Notes: generated by a model not told the origin, from the letters alone. Shown: positions 19,484-28,559, numbered from the stretch's first letter. The stretch is 64,000 nucleotides of DNA from Bin5 sp022821545 (GCA_963664085.2 CAXXLO010000002.1:1116001-1180000), one strand, 5' to 3'. Translations and numbers: made by a program.

Positions 19484-22438
19484 CTATGGCTCCCCCTCCA
19501 ATATCCTCTTCAACGGCCAGAACGCCCTCCCGCCTTCGACAACCAGCCTGTTGATCAGCCCCTCCGTTTCGACCCTCGTACTGGGATTGCGGTAAAGTAT
19601 CTCGAATACCTCAAACCACTTATTGTCCGAATCCCAAAGCCACACTGCTTGTTGGTTTGGGCCGCGAACCCCGCCTTCATGCAGATAGAGCCGGGCAATC
19701 TCAAATGTATCCTTTGGCGCCGCCTGCGCCAATTGAGGGCTCGTCTTGACGAGTCCATTATCCCATGTCAAGAACCCGGTTGTCTTTTCCAGAGTCTGTC
19801 TCACCCGCTGCGCAAGCCAAGCAGGCTCGAAAATCCCTTTGTCCAGGTTGATCCAGAGACCAAATTCCATGTGTACTTCCTGCTTTTCATCCTTCTGCAG
19901 CAGCCACTCCCAAAGTTCCCTTAACCGCCTCTTGACCTCCTGACTGAATTCAAAAGATTCCTCGGCTTTTTCTCTGGAAATGAATGAACGACCAATAAAA
20001 TTGACAAAGTACGCGTGTTGTTTCGGACTGTCATTATTCCAGAACACCTTAAACAGTTGATGATCGAATCCGAATTCTTCGTAATGCATGAAGGCAAGTG
20101 CAAGATGTTGTGCGATTCCCTCAGCCGGTTTCTCGAAATGCTTCTGCTGACGAGGGAAATCGCTATCCGTCAGGTCCAGTGCTCGTTGATAGAGGAGTTG
20201 GATTTCAGGGTCAAAGAACATCACACTGTACAGGCTATTGGCAAGAAAACCCTCCCATGCAGCCGTGTACAGATGCTTCCGGGCCGGCTCTTGGTCGAAT
20301 ATCCACGGCAGAAGGCTTCGAATCCAATCCCTGTCTCCGAAGTAGAAACTCGGTAGGTGGTATCCGTACAGAAACATGAGCGCACGTGTGTTTTCGTTCC
20401 GCAAGACGCGTTCGAATAACTCTTTGACATCATCGGAAATCTCTACTTCATCGTCTTCATTGAGTTTTCTGCCATCCTGAAAGACAAACTGCACAAGTAC
20501 CTGGTAAGCTCTGCCCCGCACGGAACCTAGGGCCATAGTGAAAGGATCGATGACACTGTAGTTCGTATCACTGGCGGATCCAGTTAGCGACTGCGCGGTT
20601 TCGACCTGTTCGTCTGCCGGGGACGGATCGGGGTATGACAGCAGATAGCTTGTAATCTCCAGTATGCGGTCGCGATGTCTGTCAAAATCGAACCGAGTCA
20701 AACCATCCTGTGCAGTGAGCAACTCGCGCAGAACATCGGCCATTGCCGAATGAATTGCATCCCAGTTGGCAAGCCAGAAATCGTACCAACCAAGCTCTCT
20801 TTGCCCACTTTCAAACGGCTCTTTCGCGCCAGAGTCCCTGATGCTGGTCAACAGATCGATTACGCCATCCCAATCGACTTCTGAAGCGGCCGCACTATCA
20901 TCCTTTATCGCTTTCTGAATTCCCGCCAGAAATAAATATGTGTAGTGTTGATCAAGCGCCCCTCTCTCAAAGAAAAGGCCCGCGTTCTCGACGTACTCGC
21001 GCAGCCGCTCCGGGATGTCGTCTTTCAGGAGATTGCCCACGCCCTCTGCACTCGGCGGATTGTAATGGTCGATTTCACTATTCTGCGCATTCAGTTCCGC
21101 TGGCGTCCATGCATGGCGGAGTTCCCCGGCTATCTCGACGACAGTCAGCCACCCGAATTCTTCTTGTGAAATTGGGCCTCGAGGCGATATGATTTCGCCT
21201 ATCTCGCCAGCCCCCAAATCCACGTCTGGCCTCGGTACATATTGCGGATAAAGCTGGAAGCCTGCTTCCTCTGTCTGTTTTTTCAACGCAGGGTTCTCAT
21301 CAAGGTAAGGCAAAATCATGGAAAGTATCTGTGATCCCTTATATCCCCTGCCTTCGGGCAAATGGTTGAATTTCGAAATGATCCCCTGTATGAAATCCTG
21401 CTTTTCGTCTTCGGACAACATGGGAAATCCTGTTTGCAAAGCCTGCTCGTATTCAGCGCCAGAAGCAATCTCGCGATGTCGCTCAACTTCAAACAGGTGG
21501 AAAAGGGCGCTTTTGAGTTCGTCCTTGAAAACTCCCGGACACAGGCTCAGAATATACAGCCGGAACCGCCACATCACACGGCTAGCCGGCAGAGAGGCCA
21601 AATGATCTCTGTAAATCCTCCTGACATCTTCTGATTCAGCGCATCTTTTTCCGATCAGGCGAACTGCCAGCGTTTTGGCGGCCGCCGCCAGTTCGCGCAC
21701 ATCCTCCTGCCACCTTTCAGACTGGCCCGGTTCCAAAGTGAAGAAATCCACCTCAAAGAGTTGAAACTGGGCGGACGCGGCCATGATCTCAGCCAGTTTT
21801 TTTGTCGTCAAGGCCAGCGCGCTTTCCGCGTACTCGACATCCACGGCAGCCAGTTGTTCAAAGAGCTTCGTGCGGGAGAGATGCTTCAAGTAGAAAGGGC
21901 TGTTTCGAAAGCGGGACGCATTACCCGTCTCGTCACCCGGACGCACAGCCAGCACGGCCTCGGCAAGGACCAGGAAGCTCTCATAGTCGTTGGCATCAGC
22001 GAGGGCACGGAGCATCTCCTCATATTCGAAGCCCGAATGGCTGTATACTTCATCAAGCAGCGGCACCCAGTTCTCAGCCCTGATCTTGTCAACCACACGC
22101 GCCAACTGGTCCGCCGGCAGCGCGCCGCAAATCCGCACAAAACCGTAAGCAACCTCCTGACTGCGCATATCCGTGCCAATCAAAATCGCCAGCATAATAT
22201 CCACAACCTGCGCCGGACACTTTCCCGCCATGCGCAAGAGGTAGCCAAGCTCCGGCGTCCTGAACCCATCGAGGGACGCGTCCTCTTCCTTGAAAACATC
22301 CAGAAACCCATTCCGCCACAGCCAGTCCAGCCAGCGCTCGTCGGCCTGGTGGAAGAAAAAGCGTCGAGCATCATAGTTTACGTCTAAGAGCTTCTGAATT
22401 CGCTCTTTACTAGGTAGCAGTGGACTATTGACAGCCAT
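19484..22438 (-). CDS. Large helical protein of unknown function (984 aa)
   Basis: I do not recognise a named domain. The 984-aa protein is rich in Leu/Ala/Glu/Arg helices resembling a solenoid (HEAT/ARM-like), with no signal peptide, membrane span, Walker motif or nuclease motif that I can see. The N-terminus 'RRFFFHQADERWLDWLWRNG' and the C-terminus 'INRLVVEGGRAFWPLKRIL' look like the helical scaffolds that accompany STAND or SIR2-type defence proteins, but that is impression only. GAGG precedes the ATG. It lies 24 bp after a 176-aa gene on the same strand, so the two form a cassette. Base composition is clearly AT-richer than the flanking trio, suggesting transfer. Confidence 0.75.
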   Translation of the reverse strand: MAVNSPLLPSKERIQKLLDVNYDARRFFFHQADERWLDWLWRNGFLDVFKEEDASLDGFRTPELGYLLRMAGKCPAQVVDIMLAILIGTDMRSQEVAYGFVRICGALPADQLARVVDKIRAENWVPLLDEVYSHSGFEYEEMLRALADANDYESFLVLAEAVLAVRPGDETGNASRFRNSPFYLKHLSRTKLFEQLAAVDVEYAESALALTTKKLAEIMAASAQFQLFEVDFFTLEPGQSERWQEDVRELAAAAKTLAVRLIGKRCAESEDVRRIYRDHLASLPASRVMWRFRLYILSLCPGVFKDELKSALFHLFEVERHREIASGAEYEQALQTGFPMLSEDEKQDFIQGIISKFNHLPEGRGYKGSQILSMILPYLDENPALKKQTEEAGFQLYPQYVPRPDVDLGAGEIGEIISPRGPISQEEFGWLTVVEIAGELRHAWTPAELNAQNSEIDHYNPPSAEGVGNLLKDDIPERLREYVENAGLFFERGALDQHYTYLFLAGIQKAIKDDSAAASEVDWDGVIDLLTSIRDSGAKEPFESGQRELGWYDFWLANWDAIHSAMADVLRELLTAQDGLTRFDFDRHRDRILEITSYLLSYPDPSPADEQVETAQSLTGSASDTNYSVIDPFTMALGSVRGRAYQVLVQFVFQDGRKLNEDDEVEISDDVKELFERVLRNENTRALMFLYGYHLPSFYFGDRDWIRSLLPWIFDQEPARKHLYTAAWEGFLANSLYSVMFFDPEIQLLYQRALDLTDSDFPRQQKHFEKPAEGIAQHLALAFMHYEEFGFDHQLFKVFWNNDSPKQHAYFVNFIGRSFISREKAEESFEFSQEVKRRLRELWEWLLQKDEKQEVHMEFGLWINLDKGIFEPAWLAQRVRQTLEKTTGFLTWDNGLVKTSPQLAQAAPKDTFEIARLYLHEGGVRGPNQQAVWLWDSDNKWFEVFEILYRNPSTRVETEGLINRLVVEGGRAFWPLKRILEGEP

Positions 22439-22462
22439 AGTTGCCTCGCCGGGCGATTCGCG

Positions 22463-22993
22463 CTATTGAGGTGGGCCCCCAAGCAAAACATCCTTGATCT
22501 CGCTGTGTAGTTCAAGTTGACGGGTCAGTGCCTGCCCCATACATCTCTCAAAGTCAACCAGTAACTGTTCATAATCTGGGAGTGTGGTCGCGTTTCGATT
22601 ATGATGTGCCGCGTCACTCAAGCGGTTATAGACTCGCCCTACCTCAGCCCTGAGGGAAGAGTCCATAGACGCAGAACCGTATCTCTCAAATACTTCGCTC
22701 ATGTCATCAGGTATGTATACTGTGCCGCTTCCAGGTCCACGGCGAGATCTCAGAATAGGATCCAGAATTTCTCGCAAGGAGTGGGTGGCTTGAGCGATCC
22801 AGTCGGGATTGCTCCGACACTCTACTCTACTGGCAAAAACCGCGCCGCGGAACATATTCGACGGTCTCACGTGCAAGTTGTATGGATCGTACAGTTCATC
22901 CAAACGCCTGCAAAGCTCCTCTTGTTCTGCAGTCAACCGAACCGGCGGTAGAGACCCTTCGCCGGTCAATTGTGGTTGCAACTCATCTGCCAT
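22463..22993 (-). CDS. Hypothetical protein, partner of the 984-aa protein (possible HEPN-like)
   Basis: 176-aa soluble protein of unknown function, first gene of a two-gene unit with the 984-aa protein. Central part: 'NPDWIAQATHSLREILDP'. C-terminal helical part: 'VGRVYNRLSDAAHHNRN', which contains an R-x5-H arrangement (Arg124, His130) like that of HEPN ribonucleases. Because that motif is short, the HEPN suggestion is weak. The sequence just upstream of its start is a decayed methyltransferase-like 3' end and a 29-bp repeat shared with the FRG-TPR gene upstream region. Confidence 0.65.
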   Translation of the reverse strand: MADELQPQLTGEGSLPPVRLTAEQEELCRRLDELYDPYNLHVRPSNMFRGAVFASRVECRSNPDWIAQATHSLREILDPILRSRRGPGSGTVYIPDDMSEVFERYGSASMDSSLRAEVGRVYNRLSDAAHHNRNATTLPDYEQLLVDFERCMGQALTRQLELHSEIKDVLLGGPPQ

Positions 22994-23031
22994 AGTTCTC
23001 GATGAACCTCATTCCTTAGCCGGTCAGCCTG

Positions 23032-23060
23032 CACGGATTATACACCAGCCGATCAACCTC
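23032..23060. repeat. 29-bp direct repeat, copy A
   Basis: This block is identical to 26377-26405. It lies 38 bp upstream of the 176-aa gene (minus strand). Read on the minus strand in one frame it gives EVDRLVYNPC, followed here by 'RLTG', a stop and 'GMRFIENYGR', resembling the C-terminal 'DRLVYxLYGLT' tail of large restriction-modification methyltransferases. It also contains TATAAT. Confidence 0.7.
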
Positions 23061-23469
23061 CGCTCGCTTCACCAGCCCCCACCGCCAACGCCCCCACCAC
23101 AATCTCCACCGTCTCCAAATCCCCACTGAACACCTTTCCAGCCATCCGCATGATGTACGGCGCATCATCCGCCCGATTCGAATCGTTCACGGTCCCGCCG
23201 CATCTGTCTTCACCCGGTACCGGACTACGAACACGCCAACGCCGGTCGGTTCCCCAGCCAGAAGTTGAACTTCCGCGAGGATGCGGTCCAGCGTCAGGAA
23301 GTTGTGATGGCGCGGTTGCGTTCTGTAATTGGAGAGGGGAATCCTGCCGACATGCCGGTCAAGCGGCTTGTCGGGCGTTTTGAGCCGGGGAGAGGGTATT
23401 CCGGCTGATCTTCGCGGCTCTTCGTGGATATGGGCCGGCCGCGTGCCGGCCGGCCTCGGCTCAGTTCCG
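23053..23469 (-). pseudogene. Decayed coding sequence, no intact gene
   Basis: This roughly 420-bp stretch between two accessory cassettes has no credible complete gene. On the minus strand one frame reads 'LDRILAEVQLLAGEPTGVG' near 23290-23240, then stops. The next frame continues with 'DDAPYIMRMAGKVFSGDLET' and ends in a stop at 23053, inside the direct repeat. Both pieces look protein-like, so a frameshifted gene end is likely; the family is not recognised. A GC-rich hairpin (GGCCGGC / GCCGGCC, 23433-23451) lies 19 bp past the stop of the next gene and may end its transcription. Confidence 0.4.
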
Positions 23470-24096
23470 CTATCTTCCTTTCCCAGCGCGCTCCCGCTTC
23501 TCACGCCCCCATGACTCCGCCAACGTTTCGCCGCTGTGGGCGCGCTCAATCAACCGCTCCCGCCATTTGCGTTTCCGATTACGAATCCGATTGTCTCCCC
23601 ACACCTCGTGGTCGCTAATACCGAGTAAGTACTCCAGTCGCCGAGTCGCCTCCAACCACAGGCTGGCCAGCACAGCGGGATCGGCCCAGTACCGCTCCAT
23701 CTCGTCCCATTCGGACCGGCACGGATCGCAAAAGCCGAATGAGCCTTCCGCCCAATTATCGTCCGGCGGGTAGCACTCGTCCACCGGCAAGAGCGAGCCA
23801 TCGGGCTTAACGAACAGAGCCGCGTAGCGGGCATCTATCGCCGCTCGCAATCGCGCCAGTTCGGTATCGTCTTTCCAGAGTTCGGGATTGGGAACAGGAT
23901 ACTTATGCCGTTCGGGATCATAGCCAGGGGCAGGATCCGTCCGCTTCTGTTCACAACGCCGGCAGCCCTCAAATTCCGCTCCGAACTGCTCGTCGGGATG
24001 TAAAATGCTTCGAACGCGGCCGCGCAAAGACACATCATGATACAGTTCAAGTCCTCGCTGCATCGCCTCTACATCCACCCGTTCACCCGTGGTCAT
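23470..24096 (-). CDS. Hypothetical protein with two Cys-x2-Cys motifs
   Basis: 208-aa protein of unknown function. GGAGGAGAG lies just before the ATG, strong support for a real gene. 'CRRCEQKR' (residues 45-52) and 'CDPCRSEWDEMERYW' (about 124-138) could form one zinc site. The C-terminus is very basic ('RNRKRKWRERLIERAHSGET'). No signal or membrane segment. It follows the FRG-TPR/PIN pair on the same strand after a 149-bp gap. Function unknown; nucleic-acid binding is possible from the zinc motif and basic tail. Confidence 0.7.
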   Translation of the reverse strand: MTTGERVDVEAMQRGLELYHDVSLRGRVRSILHPDEQFGAEFEGCRRCEQKRTDPAPGYDPERHKYPVPNPELWKDDTELARLRAAIDARYAALFVKPDGSLLPVDECYPPDDNWAEGSFGFCDPCRSEWDEMERYWADPAVLASLWLEATRRLEYLLGISDHEVWGDNRIRNRKRKWRERLIERAHSGETLAESWGREKRERAGKGR

Positions 24097-24245
24097 AGTA
24101 TCTCTCCTCCATCTGATGATATCTGCCGGCCCGATTGCCAGCGGGATACTCTACGTCCTCACAGAAATGCCTATCCAACTTCTTCTAAGCCCGGGGGCGT
24201 CGGGATATATTCGAGACTACTGGGATTCGGGGACGGACCACAATA

Positions 24246-24671
24246 TCACAGTGGATTATGCCACTGGAGCCCGGGAAACCGATCGAAGTCCGAGTCGTTA
24301 GAATGCACTGTGGCTTGCCGTTCCAACGCCAAAGCGGCTATGTGGGCGTCCGGCACAAGATTCGCGCCGCCGCCTGAGGCTTGGAGACCTCGCCGAAAGT
24401 GAGCCAGATGGTCTGTCCCCGGACTGATAGGATTGATATGGTCGAATCGAAACCAACTTTCTACATGAACAGTCGCCGCCGACGGCGACATTGGAGACAC
24501 AAGTATCCTGGAATTCGACAACAGGCGCACGAATCCCATCGATACAGACCACGGCACGCCAACCGTTTCAACACCGTTGATCAGCCCCTCCCACCAGCGT
24601 CTGGCCGCTTCGTGGTTCGGATCGTCCTCATGGTAAGCATAAATCAGCAGGTTCACGTCCGGCACGATCAT
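24246..24671 (-). CDS. PIN-domain ribonuclease toxin (VapC-like)
   Basis: 141-aa PIN-domain protein, normally the RNA-cleaving toxin of a VapBC pair. The acidic active-site residues are visible: Asp5 in 'MIVPDVNLLIYAYH', a Glu in 'NHEAARRWWEG', Asp in 'LVPDAHIAALAL' and 'SNDSDFDRFPGL'. Its ATG overlaps the stop of the upstream gene by four bases (ATGA). The usual small VapB antitoxin is absent on either side; the overlapping upstream gene instead encodes an FRG-TPR protein. Length and motif spacing are normal, so the toxin is probably active. Confidence 0.88.
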   Translation of the reverse strand: MIVPDVNLLIYAYHEDDPNHEAARRWWEGLINGVETVGVPWSVSMGFVRLLSNSRILVSPMSPSAATVHVESWFRFDHINPISPGTDHLAHFRRGLQASGGGANLVPDAHIAALALERQATVHSNDSDFDRFPGLQWHNPL

Positions 24672-26332
24672 TGTACGTTCTTCTCTCTGAATCGATCGTC
24701 ATCCAGGTCGCAGAGGATCTCCTTCAGCTTTTTAGGATTTATGCCTTCGACGTACCCGCTACTATGCGGAACTACCTGGAATGGTTTCGAGTTCAGGTCT
24801 TCCAACTCTCGTCCTATCAACTGCAAGAGATCTGTGAGTCCCTGTTCTTGCGCAAGATCTCGGGCCTGCTTGAAATCGTCCATAGCCGCTGCGTCTTGAT
24901 GCAAAAATCTGCTTGCCCGTCCTCGATTCAGATAAATTTTTGGAATACATGGCCGGATGCGTATCGCCTCGTCATAGTCTGCAATCGCTTCCGCGTAACG
25001 GGCTAAGTTCGCCTTCGCATTACCTCGATTGAAGTACACCTCCGCAAATCCTGGCTTGATGCCTAGCGCCCTGTCATAGTCTGCAATCGCTTCCTCAATC
25101 TGACCAACACAAACGTTAGCAGAGCCTCGATTGAAGTATGCCTCTGCAAGTCCTGGATTGATGCGTATAGCCTCATTATAGTCCGCAATCGCTTCCGCGT
25201 GCCGGCCTAGAGCAACCTTATCAGCACCGCGATTGCTGTAGGCTTTGGCATATTCCGGGTTAATGCGTATCGCCGTATCATAGTCCGCTGTCGCTTCCTC
25301 GAACCGGCCGAGAGCAGCCTTGGAACTGCCTCGACCGTTGTAGGCTTTATAATTCTTTGGATCGATGCATATCGCCTCATTGAAGTCCGCAATCGCGTCC
25401 TCAAAACGTTTAAGTGCATCCTTGGCTATCCCTCGATTGGTGTAAGCATGGGCATCTTCTGGATTCAGTCTTATTGCTTCACTATATTGTTCAATCGCAT
25501 TTTGAAAATCCTGAACTGCACTGTATGCCTTCCCGCAATGGAAATATGCCGTTCCTTTGGCGCTATCATCTGATGCCAACTCGACTTGCTCTCGCCAGTA
25601 CGAGACGGTTCGTTTAACGTCAAAAGATCTGTTGGAGGAGTTGGAGACAGCAAAGCCGGGGAAATCCGGAAACAAAATCTCTTCATTGATGCCGTACACG
25701 GTCTCCAGTTGATTGCGGATGTTGCTCTTGTTTTCTGCCTGAATAAGAAATCTCTTCATCCAGTCAGACGCAATCGCTGGGACACCAAAGACAAAAACGG
25801 AGCTTTGCGCCACAATGCGGTTGCCGCGCGCCGAAGGCTCCCACGACCACAATGTACCCTCTTGATAGAACGATTGTATTTGCTTCTCAAGGTCTCTGCG
25901 ATTACTTATCTCCTCTGTTGCAGAGCGTGAGAGAACATAGACAGCCCCATCTTTTTCATAGGCTTCATTGCAGGCAAACCAGAGGGCCACGAACGGCTGA
26001 CGGGTGAAATCAATCAGCCCGGTTGCCGCGCCCTGATGTTGCAGTTGCGCCAGCAGTTCCAGGTCGGGGGAGGTCTCACTAAAGCCGGGCGGAAGAAAGC
26101 CGCGCATTCTGGCTTTGGCGATGAGGAACTCCAGGTACCCGACAAGGGGGGAGTTTATCAATTGGTCTTCAATCGGATTGGTGGGGTCTTGGGTCAGTCT
26201 CCGGGCGGCCGAACAACTGACCGGCCAGACAGCATCAGCTTGGCCGCGGTACAAAAGGCCCACTTCATCATATTCAAGTTCCTGCAAACGTGCCTGAAAT
26301 TCGGCGACGCTGGTTATAACAGTTTCGCTCAT
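24668..26332 (-). CDS. FRG-domain protein with TPR repeats
   Basis: 554-aa protein. An N-terminal FRG domain (about residues 5-150) has 'LLYRGQADAVWPVSCSAARR' and 'AATGLIDFTRQPFVALWFACN', the Arg- and Asp/His-type motifs of that putative enzyme fold. About seven or eight 34-residue TPR units follow (residues 230-500), each with 'AYxNRGxAKxxLGRxEEAIADYxEAIRINP'. Start: the frame is open to 26407, but ATG 26332 has AGGGA upstream and begins the FRG domain, whereas the earlier part translates the 29-bp repeat. It overlaps the PIN toxin gene by four bases. FRG proteins are common in defence islands and of unknown mechanism. AT-richer than core genes. Confidence 0.85.
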   Translation of the reverse strand: MSETVITSVAEFQARLQELEYDEVGLLYRGQADAVWPVSCSAARRLTQDPTNPIEDQLINSPLVGYLEFLIAKARMRGFLPPGFSETSPDLELLAQLQHQGAATGLIDFTRQPFVALWFACNEAYEKDGAVYVLSRSATEEISNRRDLEKQIQSFYQEGTLWSWEPSARGNRIVAQSSVFVFGVPAIASDWMKRFLIQAENKSNIRNQLETVYGINEEILFPDFPGFAVSNSSNRSFDVKRTVSYWREQVELASDDSAKGTAYFHCGKAYSAVQDFQNAIEQYSEAIRLNPEDAHAYTNRGIAKDALKRFEDAIADFNEAICIDPKNYKAYNGRGSSKAALGRFEEATADYDTAIRINPEYAKAYSNRGADKVALGRHAEAIADYNEAIRINPGLAEAYFNRGSANVCVGQIEEAIADYDRALGIKPGFAEVYFNRGNAKANLARYAEAIADYDEAIRIRPCIPKIYLNRGRASRFLHQDAAAMDDFKQARDLAQEQGLTDLLQLIGRELEDLNSKPFQVVPHSSGYVEGINPKKLKEILCDLDDDRFREKNVQ

Positions 26333-26376
26333 TTTGTCCCTGCTTCCGCCGCCCTTTCTCATCCTCCGCCAACCCA

Positions 26377-26405
26377 CACGGATTATACACCAGCCGATCA
26401 ACCTC
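26377..26405. repeat. 29-bp direct repeat, copy B
   Basis: Identical to 23032-23060 and located 45 bp upstream of the FRG-TPR start, in the same orientation relative to the gene. On the minus strand it reads EVDRLVYNPC and continues 'GLAEDEKG', again like a degraded methyltransferase C-terminus. The remaining bases 26406-26651 show no gene. Confidence 0.7.
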
Positions 26406-26651
26406 AACTTCAGCCCTGCTGGTGCCGGGTGTATCCCACGCTTCAGTCGATGTTTACGGAACCATCCAGCCTACTCCTACATGCGCGTTGCCAACATCCT
26501 TGCCCATTGACGATTTCCCCGGCCTGCTTTGCCCTTGCGGCAGGCCGGCCCTCAGCCAAAGACAATGGCATAGTTTGAACAACCTTCCAGAATGTGCAGT
26601 CCCCCCCGGAGCTTTTCCGGCGCCGGAGGTACTGGCCACCCAGAAAACCAC

Positions 26652-28559
26652 CTACTCCTCTGTCCCGCTCCTTTCCATGCGGTAGCCGACGCGCGGTTCG
26701 GTGAAGATGTACTTGGGGTCGTTGGCATCGTCACTCAGTTTCTGGCGCAGCCTCTTGACCACGGTACGCACCACCCTCGTGTCGCTTGAATGTCCCCGGC
26801 CCCAGACCCGCTGCATCAACTGGCTGTGGGTCAACACCATACCGGCGTTGGTCGAGAGCTCGTAGAGAAGTGCATATTCGGTCGGGCTCAGGACGACCGG
26901 CTGGCCGGCCATGGCCACGCGGCGTTCTGCATAGTTGATCACCAGATCGTCCAGGACATAGTTTTCAGGTCGCCTGGGATAGCCGATACCGGAGCGCTGG
27001 CGCAGGACCGACTTGATGCGCGCGGCCAGTTCGGTCGGTGAAAACGGTTTCACCACGTAGTCAGCCGCCCCAGTTTCGAAGGCCCTGGCAATAAGATTTT
27101 CCTGGCCGTAGGCGGAGAGGAAGATGACGGGCAGCGCGCTCTTTTCCAGGATATCCTTCATCAATTCGATCCCATCGAAGCCTGGCAGCATCATATCCAG
27201 CAGGACCAGATGGGGCCCCTCCTCGATAATCAGACGGTCGACATCCTTCGGTTCTCCGGTCACTATCGGGTCATAGCCTGACTTGGAGAGAACGTTTCGG
27301 ATATATTTGAGCGCGTTCGGGTCGTCGTCAACGACGAGGATGCGCGCTCGCTCTTCTGTTACATTCCCGGGGTCGGTTGCAAGCGGTGCGGGTTCGGCAG
27401 CGCCTGCGCTTGGCCCTTTCTCGACTATTGGCAACGTAAAGATGAAGCGCGCGCCCTGGCCGGGTCCATCACTTTCAGCCCAGATGCGGCCCCCGTGCGC
27501 CTCGACGATGCCTTTGCAGATCGCGAGGCCCAGCCCCGACCCGGTGCTGTCTCCCTGCCGGTCTTCGCCGTCGACGCGGGAGAACTTTCTGAACAGGAGC
27601 GGCAGCCGCTCGGCCGGTATGCCTCTGCCCTCGTCGGCGACCGAGACGACAATCTGAAACTGTTTCAGCACCGCGCCCACGGTGATGGTGGACAGCTCGT
27701 TGGAATACCTGACCGCATTGGAGAGCAGGTTGCTGAGGACCTGGACGATGCGGCGTCTGTCGGTCATGACCTGGGGCAGATCCGGGGCGACGTCGATGTG
27801 GATTCTGTTCGTGCGGCCTGAGCTCATGAACATGATGCGGGCCTCTTCCACGAGGGTGGCGGTATCGGACGGTTCCGGAGCGACGGAAAGCGTGCCTGTC
27901 TCGATGCGAGTCACATCGAGCAGGTTGCGTATGAGGCTGCGCATCTGGTCGGCCTGATCTGAGATGATGCGGTGGAACTGGCGCATTTCGGCCGGGTCCA
28001 GGGAGGATGCTTCGTCCAGGAGGGTGTATGCGGCGCCTCTGATCGAGGTCAGCGGGGTCTGCAGCTCGTGGCTCACCATCCCCATGAACTCGGCGCGCAG
28101 CCGTTCCTGTTCCTCGAGCGGCGTCATATCCTGCAACGTCACGACAAGCGATTCGACCATGCCCTCCTGCGAGCAGACCGGCGTGGCGTTGAGCAGCGCC
28201 TTGAGGCTGCGGCCGCCGGGAACCTGGAGAACGATCTCTTCAAGGCGGACCGTCTCGCCGGTTCTCAGCACCTGGGCCAGGGGGAACTCGCCGAGGGAGC
28301 TCTCGCGTCCGTCGGCACGCCGGCAGACGACCGCGTCAAAGTGATCCTCCAGAGAGCGGCCGGGTGTTTGAAGGATGTTGGCGATTCGTTCTGCCTCTCT
28401 GTTTAACAACACAGGGATACCCGCTTTTGCGTCGAATACGACCACACCGACCGGCGAACTGTTGATCAGTGTTTCCAAGTCGTTCCTGGCCCTGCTCAAA
28501 CGGGAGAGGCGCTCCCGCAGCGCTTCAATCTCCTGCATGAGTTCGTCGGTGGGTTTCAT
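26652..28559 (-). CDS. Hybrid sensor kinase: PAS - histidine kinase - receiver - OmpR-type DNA-binding domain
   Basis: 635-aa cytoplasmic protein that joins a whole two-component pathway in one chain. Order: coiled coil (residues 1-35), PAS domain (30-140), HisKA with the phospho-accepting His in 'GMVSHELQTPLTS' (about 164), HATPase_c with 'NLLSNAVRYS', 'DEGRGIP' and 'GSGLGLAI', a receiver with the phospho-Asp in 'LVLLDMMLPGFDG' and Lys in 'VVKPF', and a C-terminal winged helix with 'LSPTEYALLYELSTNAG' and 'VRTVVKRLRQKL'. No membrane segment, so the signal is internal. Start: ATG 28559 has AAAGGA just upstream; a GTG at 28595 is also in frame. A kinase with its own OmpR-type output domain is uncommon. 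Target genes unknown. Confidence 0.88.
   Translation of the reverse strand: MKPTDELMQEIEALRERLSRLSRARNDLETLINSSPVGVVVFDAKAGIPVLLNREAERIANILQTPGRSLEDHFDAVVCRRADGRESSLGEFPLAQVLRTGETVRLEEIVLQVPGGRSLKALLNATPVCSQEGMVESLVVTLQDMTPLEEQERLRAEFMGMVSHELQTPLTSIRGAAYTLLDEASSLDPAEMRQFHRIISDQADQMRSLIRNLLDVTRIETGTLSVAPEPSDTATLVEEARIMFMSSGRTNRIHIDVAPDLPQVMTDRRRIVQVLSNLLSNAVRYSNELSTITVGAVLKQFQIVVSVADEGRGIPAERLPLLFRKFSRVDGEDRQGDSTGSGLGLAICKGIVEAHGGRIWAESDGPGQGARFIFTLPIVEKGPSAGAAEPAPLATDPGNVTEERARILVVDDDPNALKYIRNVLSKSGYDPIVTGEPKDVDRLIIEEGPHLVLLDMMLPGFDGIELMKDILEKSALPVIFLSAYGQENLIARAFETGAADYVVKPFSPTELAARIKSVLRQRSGIGYPRRPENYVLDDLVINYAERRVAMAGQPVVLSPTEYALLYELSTNAGMVLTHSQLMQRVWGRGHSSDTRVVRTVVKRLRQKLSDDANDPKYIFTEPRVGYRMERSGTEE

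Noticed and set aside
26333..26407. N-terminal extension of the FRG-TPR protein
   Set aside because: The extra residues translate the 29-bp direct repeat and basic low-complexity sequence; the Met at 26332 has a ribosome-binding site and begins the FRG domain.
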